From Trichostrongylus colubriformis (lineage: Eukaryota; Nematoda; Chromadorea; Rhabditida; Trichostrongylidae): a stretch of 64,000 nt of DNA. A program made the translations under genes and the position numbers. Shown here in pieces: positions 57,101 to 64,000 of the stretch. The stretch is from positions 30,109,994 through 30,173,993 of the forward strand of contig OZ022259.1 in the NCBI GenBank assembly GCA_963978905.1, in the 5' to 3' direction. The notes beneath the pieces are model-generated. The model saw only the letters and a program-made list of their open reading frames with translations. It had not been told where the DNA came from and did not search any database. Position 1 is the stretch's first letter, and each line of letters begins with the position of its first letter.

Positions 57101-60100
57101 TAAATTGGACGCTGCACATTGTTTGGATGAGTCGCTTTACATGTCAAGAGATCATTCATGGGTACTTGAAACTTGCAAATAATGAATTTTTGAAATTTTT
57201 TTGGACAGCGTACTCGGGCAATAGATGTCGTTGATGACTTTTGCGTCCAAGAATGCCATCTTCTCAGTGCCCATTGTGGTCACGTATTTCAATTCCTTCG
57301 GCACGATAGTGAAGTCAGATACCTGTAAAAGGAGAACGTACTATTACGAGGCGGATTTGAATACAAAGTTGATTTTGTTGATGGGATCATCCTCTGCACT
57401 TTGGGTTCAATCAATGTAAACATATCATTGACGTAATTCTACTTACAATCAGCAACGGCCATGCTGATGAACCGTTCATTCAAAAAAACCTCCATTACTC
57501 CGCTCAGAGAATCGTTTTGCAAATTTCGAATACAGATTCGAGATCAGCGTCCAAATATACGTCGGACCATATGTATCCCATTCCGAATGGCCACTTCGAC
57601 CTGAGGTCCTTCCCTTGTTAGGTAGAAGAAGTATTCAGCTTCTCAAAGAGTTCTTGGTTATTGACGGTTGTATTCGTCATCGCTTTGGTATTGCTTGGCG
57701 TCTCCAGATTTGGATAATATATATTGTACTTGTAGAACGTGTGCTATTACATATCTTGAGTAATCACAACAATGCTAATTGCAATCAAAAACATGAGCCT
57801 CGAATAAGAGTTGAAGCCACACTTGTGCTTTTTAGAAAGTTTGCTATGCTAGTGTGCCCTTCGTCAGCTGCGACAATAAACAGCCGACAAGGGGATAGGT
57901 AGTAATTCTAATTTATGAGATTTCAACGCGTGTAGATGGGATTGCTCGCCAACACTTTAGCACTGCCCATTAGTCGGTCAGCGAGATCGTCTGAATCATT
58001 GCAATCCAGACGGAATCCCAAAAACCACGGTACACTAGCTTTTGCCATGGTCTAGTAGATTAAAATCATGAAAGACACAGTTTTCAGTGAGAATAACGGT
58101 GTTTTCGGAAAATTTTGCCTTTCCATTTATACGTCCAAATGAGGGAAAATCTGCAGTAGACTTCTAAACTCAGCCGGCAAAATTATCGGTGAATTCGGTG
58201 TCATATTCATCCGTCATGTGATTGCAGTAATGTTCCATTGCCACATATCATTCCTTATTTGTCATTATGACAATAATGCACTTTGCCCTTTTCTGGCACG
58301 TACTGTTGCGGTTGACGCTACGTCATTACACTGTAACATGCAGAAGGTTCATGTCATGGATTTCTTTCTCTCTACAAATCATATTCGTTTCAGTTCAAAA
58401 GTTCGGTGGTCCAGCATCGGCATCACTTGAGTGAATCCCGATAGATAGAATTTTACGTGTTGAATATCATAATTGTGGGTGGGCTAATTGATATCGAGGT
58501 TGAATGAAGAACCAACGCGTTTACTTGAACATCGGCTTACAGCCCTCTGCACTGTGCAAGCAGACTTTGCCTCGAGTACGATGAAATTTGAAGGAGAATC
58601 TGATGCATGGTCTGTTCCACAGGTATCAGACAGCACCGGTCATTCAGATATCTGTCAGAGATTGGCATTCGATGCCAGGTCCACCAGCTCAAGCGCATGG
58701 CACATCCCGATAATTAAGTTTCCAAATTTGCTGCCTCTTGCCTTTTACGGACCCATACTTGCTAGATACTTTGTAGAAAAATTTTAGATCTTCGGAAAGC
58801 GGTTTCAACGCAAAGGTATCCATTATTGATCGTTTGACCTTGACCTACCTTGATCGCGTGAGCAACTGCATGATAGTGCATCAGAGATCCGTAGTCATAT
58901 GGCACTCGGCGTGGGGATACCTGGAAATGGCTCTGTTCAAAAAAATCCGCGGTACATAATCAGATACTTGTCTCTATTTTCGGTACTATTACAGGTACTA
59001 TTATTTATTGGTACATCGATTTACTTCTTCGCCTATGAAAATTCGCTTTTTATTTGTTCCGATATTTAATTCCGTTCATCCTATTATGGAATTACTAGAT
59101 ATTATGATAATAGAAATGGATACTATTATATAAGTCCGAATGTTTAATTGAATGGCCAATTTTCACATGCACGCAACATAATATTGGGTCATTCCATGAG
59201 TAGTGTCGTTCTTTTCAAATGGAATTTTTCCCATTAAAGTTTTTGCAGCATGCCATAAATCATTTGAAATTTTTCTGCTCAACAAATGTTGATGTTCAGT
59301 TTTTGGTCTGTTAAAGTGGGGCCGGCATTCAGGTTGGCGGAGTGGTTGACTTAGTCGACAGAAATTGACCAAACCGGTATTAATTAAAACAGTATATTTT
59401 GCATCGGGGAAACTAATCAATCATTGTCCCGTACTTAGCCCGACTTTATGAAAGTTCCACCAATTGGTTATTTGGAAAGTCCGTCGTCTTTTTTCACATT
59501 TTGTTTCTCCGCCACAGCTCGGTGATTCTTGACCATTTCTTCGAACCAAGGCAAGAAAATTTCCCCAACCAATCAGTTGGAAGAGTGAATTAACGTCAAG
59601 TTCAGGTAATGAGTAGACACGGGGAAACATTATTGAGCGGATTTCTTGAGTTTCTGTTGAAAAAAATTAATTGTGCAATAATGTAAACTGGGCCGCTATC
59701 ATACAGTTTCAAAATTCAATATGAATCACAGCCAAAACAAAAACGAAACAAAGTTTTGATAGAGCAGAAAAAACCCTTCTGAATGGTTCATAAAGCAATG
59801 CGGAGCAAGGGATCCGAAAAAACGTGAGTGCTATCGGAAAAAGGGAGTTAGAAAAGAACGACGCGACATCTGATCAAACAAATATTGCAAATTGCAGAAG
59901 ACAGGGGCTAAGTACGGGACATATGATTGGTTAATTTTCACAAAGCAAAATATAGTTTCGGCCACATCCCAACATACTACTCTGAAACTGAGCATCAATT
60001 TTGGTAGAGCTGAAAAATCTCTCCCAAATGATATACCTATGACGTGCTGCAAAACATTGTGACTTCAAAAGAAATAGGAAAAATTTTCGTTCGATAAAAC

Positions 60101-60697
60101 GACACTACTCATGGGATGACACATATGTAAATTAGGTTGTGTGGTAGTCACGAAACTGATTAATGTACAGAAGTGGATAAAGGAATGATTCATTCTTGAA
60201 ACTTGGTCTAGGAAGACCAGGTTTTGATCTGTGGTGCTTCATCTCCAGACCATTTGTCGAGAGACCCTACTTGCCTTTGCCAAATTTATGAATTTAAAAA
60301 TTTAAGCTCTACTGGAGTAACTACTTACGGAATTTTCAGAGGGTGGAATTCTCTCTACACTGCGTGTCATGACCGAGGAGGGCAAGTAGCCTTTCACTAA
60401 TTCGGTTTGAAACGTTTCAGCGATGACCACTGAATGGAAATCAAAGGGCTCACTTGTCGAATTCCGAACGCTTGAAGCATACTCCGAAAAGGCATAAACG
60501 AAGCGGTGGCTTCCTCCATCACATTTTTCCAGTTGATGGAAATGTGGCGATCTCTGAACAAAGCAATTGGTATCTTTCAATTGGACTGTATGGCGAAAAC
60601 TTGGCTGAAAAAGTGAAGCGGGATCAAACCTGTCGGGTCGTTGATGTGTGTGCCAGAAGCCGAGCGCATGTCCAGTTTCGTGCGCTACCACATACTC
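50929..60697 (-). CDS. Astacin metalloprotease with EGF and CUB domains
   Basis: Seven minus-strand exons join without a phase break: 60697-60630, 60553-60454, 58920-58849, 57322-57214, 55568-55443, 51198-51110 and 51050-50929. In order they give the astacin zinc site [39 protein letters not shown], the Met-turn [48 protein letters not shown], a six-cysteine EGF module and a CUB domain. Astacins are secreted zinc endopeptidases. This layout is that of nematode NAS proteins of the EGF-CUB group (nas-33 to nas-38, which includes hch-1 and dpy-31), used in hatching, moulting and procollagen processing. The signal peptide, prodomain and first catalytic exons were not found upstream, nor a thrombospondin module downstream. 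Introns carry repeats. Confidence 0.9.
52220..53290 (-). repeat. Dispersed repeat A, inverted copy
   Basis: Reverse complement of the repeat at 8100-9190, with the same sub-repeat (gataagattcgataaggagt near 52449 and related stretches near 52850 and 52970) and the marker tgccgatgtatcgaccacta near 53119. It lies in the intron between the EGF and CUB exons of the astacin gene. Confidence 0.68.
53291..55442. other. Astacin intron sequence
   Basis: The interval between repeat A and the EGF exon. Plus-strand segment 55058-55141 (after ctttacag, encoding [20 protein letters not shown]) looks faintly exon-like, but the following sequence stops soon and no partner exon was found. A strong hairpin lies at 54191-54246. 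Confidence 0.35.
54191..54246. repeat. Hairpin with ~22-bp stem
   Basis: aatagctgtgcagtagcaa (54194-54212) pairs perfectly with ttgctactgcacagctatt (54226-54244); the outer cca/tgg extend it past a one-base bulge. The loop is about 13 bases and AT-rich. The size is like a microRNA precursor or a minimal MITE; nothing further supports either reading. Confidence 0.65.
55443..55568 (-). CDS. EGF-like exon of the astacin gene
   Basis: 42 codons from aaatttttag to a gtaagc donor, phase 1 to phase 1. It encodes [20 protein letters not shown] then [16 protein letters not shown], with six cysteines in EGF spacing. Such modules follow the catalytic domain in many NAS proteases. Confidence 0.9.
55569..57213. 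other. Astacin intron with poly-C runs
   Basis: Non-coding. Runs of about 18 C at 56078-56095 and about 13 C near 56839-56851 begin or end repeat-like segments. Frames across them (55949-56179 and others) are artefacts of the homopolymers. Confidence 0.5.
57214..57322 (-). CDS. Astacin catalytic-domain C-terminal exon
   Basis: Follows cttttacag and encodes [20 protein letters not shown] then [16 protein letters not shown], the usual end of astacin catalytic domains (SFLDxxxINxxYC). It ends in phase 1 at gtacgc; the split codon is completed by the EGF exon. Confidence 0.9.
58849..58920 (-). CDS. Astacin Met-turn exon
   Basis: 24 codons, phase 0 on both sides, between ccatttccag and gtaggt. 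It encodes [20 protein letters not shown]. The SxMHY Met-turn with its zinc-proximal tyrosine is intact. It is separated from the zinc-site exons by a 1.5-kb intron that contains the foldback element 59184-60123. Confidence 0.92.
59184..60123. mobile_element. 940-bp foldback element, TA-flanked
   Basis: The outer ends match as gtcattccatgagtagtgtc (59188 on) and the complement of gacactactcatgggatgac (60101-60120), flanked by TA (59182-59183, 60124-60125). The inverted similarity goes on inward: aatcattgtcccgtacttag near 59420 against the complement of 59905-59931, and gcagcatgccataaatcatt near 59245 against the right arm. Arms of roughly 370-420 bp meet a short spacer. There is no transposase. 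It lies in an intron of the astacin gene. Confidence 0.75.
60454..60697 (-). CDS. Astacin zinc-site exons (two)
   Basis: Exon 60697-60630 starts after gaaattttaag and encodes [16 protein letters not shown], with the three zinc histidines and catalytic glutamate of HExxHxxGFxH. After a 76-base intron, exon 60553-60454 completes [14 protein letters not shown] and runs to LQAFGIRQ before a gtgagc donor. All catalytic residues are present, so the enzyme core looks functional here. Confidence 0.92.
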
Positions 60698-63600
60698 CTT
60701 AAAATTTCATTGAAATCCGAAGATCGTGGTGTTACAAGAAATTGGAATACATAACGATGCTGAAGCCAGCTTTTTTGGAAATAACTCGCAGATTAATTAC
60801 TTGCTGGTTCGAACTGCATAAAATCTAGTCCATGAGGATTTCGCTTCTGATATATTACTTTTACACGATAATTGGAATTGAACTTAGAATACGTGCTGTC
60901 CAACTCGAGTAAAGATCATCAATCATTTCTCATCATTTAATTTTTTATTTCCGTTACCGAGCTGGTACTAAGGAGTGTAACTTATCGCAATCATCAAATT
61001 GATCTTTAATAAAAACTACTTTCTGTTTTGTTTGATTGAGTGCAGCCACCTGAAAGGTTCTGAAAAGTTCGAGAATTTTGGAGCTGTATTCATGACAGGT
61101 TTGGTATGGACAGTGGGAGCATGGAGAGGAAAACAAGTGATAAACTGGAGGAAAAAGGAATTTATTGTATGGTTGTGTGGGTGGAAGAGCTACTGTAGAA
61201 ATCGCTTCAAAAATCAATTAAAACACTGCTTGAACACAGTGATTGAATTGGAAAGCCCCGAAAGAAATCTTATCAAATAATTAGATCGTCGCACAACGAT
61301 GTTTTGTTTTTAATGGTAGCGTCAAATCGAATAATCAGCTTCAACTGACAATTAGATATCGCGTACTGATGCAATCGATGTGTGTCAGTTGATTGATCAG
61401 TTTCGAAAGGATTCCCGTACAATTAAAGAAATCTTCAGTACATGAGCTTTCATAGAAATGCCTTTCAGAAGAAGCAGTAATATTCGGAAGGTCGTGTATG
61501 GCTCTTTTAACTATTCTAATTTCATAGTGCAGTGGGAATCCGTCGGTGTCTGTAAAAGCAAGTGTATGGCTCATGTAGTGGGCATCTGACAAAGGAGATT
61601 GCCTTTCTACTATTCTAAATTGAAAAGTGTAGGGTCTCTATGTCGAAAAATCTTACATCTCAGATATCCAAAAAAGGGATACAAGAAAATAAAGGCGCAA
61701 CTCATCAAAGCATGGCTTGAATGTGGTTCAAAAGAAATATATTAAAGAATTCGCTCATTGTGGAGAGCTCAGACGTGATCCTCTCAGATTTTCTTTATAT
61801 TTTGACATCTCTATTCAATATTTTGAACTCTCAATCTTTTATAAACAGCGCCAAATCTCTGTAAGTGCATTGATATCGATCAGCGCTAGTAAACTGTATA
61901 GGGAAGTGGGTTATGATGGGCAAACAATCGCTCAAAATTTGCCTTTGATCCGTGGTTGTTAGGCTCCTTCACATGTACATACATATTTTTCAACAGTCTG
62001 GCGCTTTCATTACTAGGTGAGACCAGTTGTGAGATCGTTGGCTATGAGGGAAATCCCCTTCCTAGCGCTCCGAAAACAGCTGTGTGACGGTTGTGGATAA
62101 AACGGATTCTCCAAGAAGAGAGTATTTGTTCAGGGGAAACTTAGGTTCCTAAAGTTCCCAAACCCTGCAGGTACTCTGGGGCAGCAGGCACCATCTTTAC
62201 TCCCTCCCTGTCATAAAAAGTGTGCTCGTCTTCGTACGGAAATAACTCCTCGTCAAATAGAACCCTCAGAGCTTTTCGTACAATCCGTCCTGTATGATAT
62301 CAACCAAAGGTAACTGACTAAAGTACAACTGTCATGTGAGTAACTCGCATTATGGCAGTCACCACTCACCGGTTCGAGTAGTATCTAAATGAATTAATTC
62401 AGCCTTTTTGGGGATGTCCATTTCAAGGCATAATAACATGAAGAGCGTGTTTTTCAACTTAAGAAGTAGTTGCGGGTGGAAAACGTACAGAGTTCATTTG
62501 GGTCTACCGGTAGGAGTACTTATGACTTCAGACAATTCGTGGAGGCCGTTGAATTTCAAATGGGATTTTCTGCAAAACAAAGCGAGCCGAAATGTACAAA
62601 ATGTAATCGTTATGAGCGGAGTATCAGCGAAATTTTTTTTTTGACTCAGTCGCTGTCTGGGGTAGTGTTAGTTGAATAGTGACGTCGTTTACTGCACCCT
62701 CTCTTACAATAAGGAGATCAACCTATCAGTTCTTCGGCAAGCACTGCTAAATCAACGTTCAAAGCGGTAGGACACGAGCACTGCCCCATAGTAAAAGAGC
62801 TTGTAAGTGACGCATGACTTTTGTCGTCACCTCCTTGTCTGGTGTCGGAGAGTGTATACGGGGAAAGCTTGGAATCACCTAGTATTAGAATTAGAACAGA
62901 TTAGTATTCCCGCACTGCTTTGAATATCACTTCTGTTCCACATCAAGAAGTGTCCTCATCTCATGAAAAATGCTTCGTTGAAGTGGCAAAGTAACATTTT
63001 AATGGAGAAGGCAGCGACCTCGCCAAATTGGGTCGAGCTTCGAAGTGGAGCAGCCCTCGGTAAGGGAATCGTATTTCAGACCGTTGAACAGGAGAATCGC
63101 AACTGGTTCGGCAAAATCTGTCGAAGTTATAGGGCGGACGTGCGGTTTTCTAATACGCAGCCATCGGTGCCTTCTTGAATAGTGGGAGCGTGACCCTTGA
63201 TGTGGGATGCGGGATGCTCAATTTTGTTTTCACATGATGCTTGGTATTGCTACCGAAAATGCAGTGTTCTCCCATAATTTTCCTGGGTAGGAAGCCTCAA
63301 GATTGCGCCGCTGATAGATGTATAAAGTCGGACATTGAGAGAATTAACCAGGGATTAATAAGGAACAACGATTACAGGAAACCTGGTCGAAGCTCCTAAT
63401 CGTGAGCAAAACTTTGATGGAACCAGTCGCAATCAACTGGATGCCATGAAGCAGTTTTGAGCGACTAAATGAAGCCGTCCCTCCATTATTGACTTCATAA
63501 CCTATTGTTCTACTATGTGAAGGTTTTTTAGTAATTAGAAAAGGTAAATATACCGCGTGCAAAATTTCATAATATTTCGAAGTTCGTAAAATCACAGGGG

Positions 63601-63920
63601 GCTCTTGATGGTTGAGGACATGATGGTTTATATCAAAGTTGGAAAAGTTCGTGGATCGTATCCCGTATGCAACAACATATTCGAAGACTTGGACTTTGTG
63701 ACTGGGCTCATAACTCATCAATTAGGCCATGTTTTAACACAGTTAAGTCTAGTCTATCGGTACTGGTTTATGAACCCGTCGAAATAAAAGGATGTGGTTA
63801 CAGTAGCTGTCTTACTAGGTATCGATGATTTTTAGCAGTTTCAAGCTCAGGTGATTCCCACTTGCATGTATTATGTTGCTTAACTGTGTCTTGTGCGTTA
63901 GTTCTTAATTTTCAAACTAT
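60698..63920. other. Unassigned DNA upstream of the astacin exons
   Basis: The missing 5' part of the astacin gene should lie here on the minus strand or beyond the window. One exon-like minus segment at 61049-60958 (between cctttcag and gtaacg, encoding VVFIKDQFDDCDKLHSLVPA) has good splice signals, but it ends in phase 2 and does not join the zinc-site exon. Other frames show no domain. Confidence 0.35.
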
Positions 63921-63953
63921 ATTGCTGTTGTTGGATCTTGAGCGCGCTATAGG

Positions 63954-63984
63954 TGCTTAATAAATAAATAAGTAAATAAATAAC
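63954..63984. repeat. (TAAA)n microsatellite
   Basis: Repeated aaataaataa/gtaaataaataa units near the right edge of the window. The run may be a retroelement tail; nothing upstream identifies one. Confidence 0.6.
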
Positions 63985-64000
63985 TAGAAGAAGAGGAGTC

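Noticed and set aside
60958..61049. Upstream exon of the astacin gene
   Set aside because: Splice signals are good, but the sequence matches no astacin segment I know and its phase does not fit the zinc-site exon.
63655..63790. Plus-strand frame with a GLITHQLGHVL stretch resembling an astacin zinc site
   Set aside because: The glutamate is replaced by glutamine, the following GFWHE block is missing, the frame ends soon and no other astacin segment lies nearby on that strand. Most likely chance.
1..64000. CRISPR arrays, bacterial operons, rRNA genes
   Set aside because: No regularly spaced direct repeats of CRISPR size, no operon-like packed ORFs and no rRNA-like sequence; the window is eukaryotic.

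Overview
The window reads as nematode nuclear DNA, most likely from a strongylid-type (clade V) parasite. Protein genes are split into small exons with TTTCAG-type acceptors. One start codon lies directly behind a TTTTCAG site of the kind used for spliced-leader trans-splicing. The repeats are those expected of such genomes: mariner, Tc1-like, RTE and CR1/jockey-like LINEs, Helitron pieces, many MITEs, and a BEL/Pao element with a phlebovirus-G2-like envelope. The species cannot be named from the sequence alone.

Layout. 1-6.6 kb: tandem repeats, a deleted mariner, a Helitron helicase fragment, a TAA-flanked MITE and a LINE fragment. 6.7-7.6 kb: three phase-compatible plus-strand exons of an unidentified gene. 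8.1-14.6 kb: repeats, including two LINE copies and a terminal-inverted-repeat element nested in one of them. 17.4-27.0 kb: a complete-looking BEL/Pao (belpaovirus-like) element with identical 260-bp LTRs and a 5-bp target duplication. It has gag-protease-RT-RNase H in one frame, integrase plus envelope in another, and a separate small cysteine-rich ORF before the 3' LTR. 27.1-32.6 kb: MITEs and unassigned DNA. 32.7-45.1 kb: an akap-1-like gene on the plus strand, with an N-terminal membrane anchor, a KH domain and a Tudor domain; a broken mariner sits in one intron. 45.1-50.9 kb: intergenic DNA with a Tc1-like relic and a MITE. 50.9-60.7 kb: an astacin metalloprotease on the minus strand (zinc site, Met-turn, EGF, CUB), with repeats and a 940-bp foldback element in its introns. 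60.7-64 kb: no confident gene.

The akap-1-like and astacin genes converge, with about 5.9 kb between their recognised ends. Nothing suggests they work together. Exon calls are hand-made from splice consensus, reading phase and family conservation. One junction in the akap-1-like gene and both ends of the astacin gene remain open.
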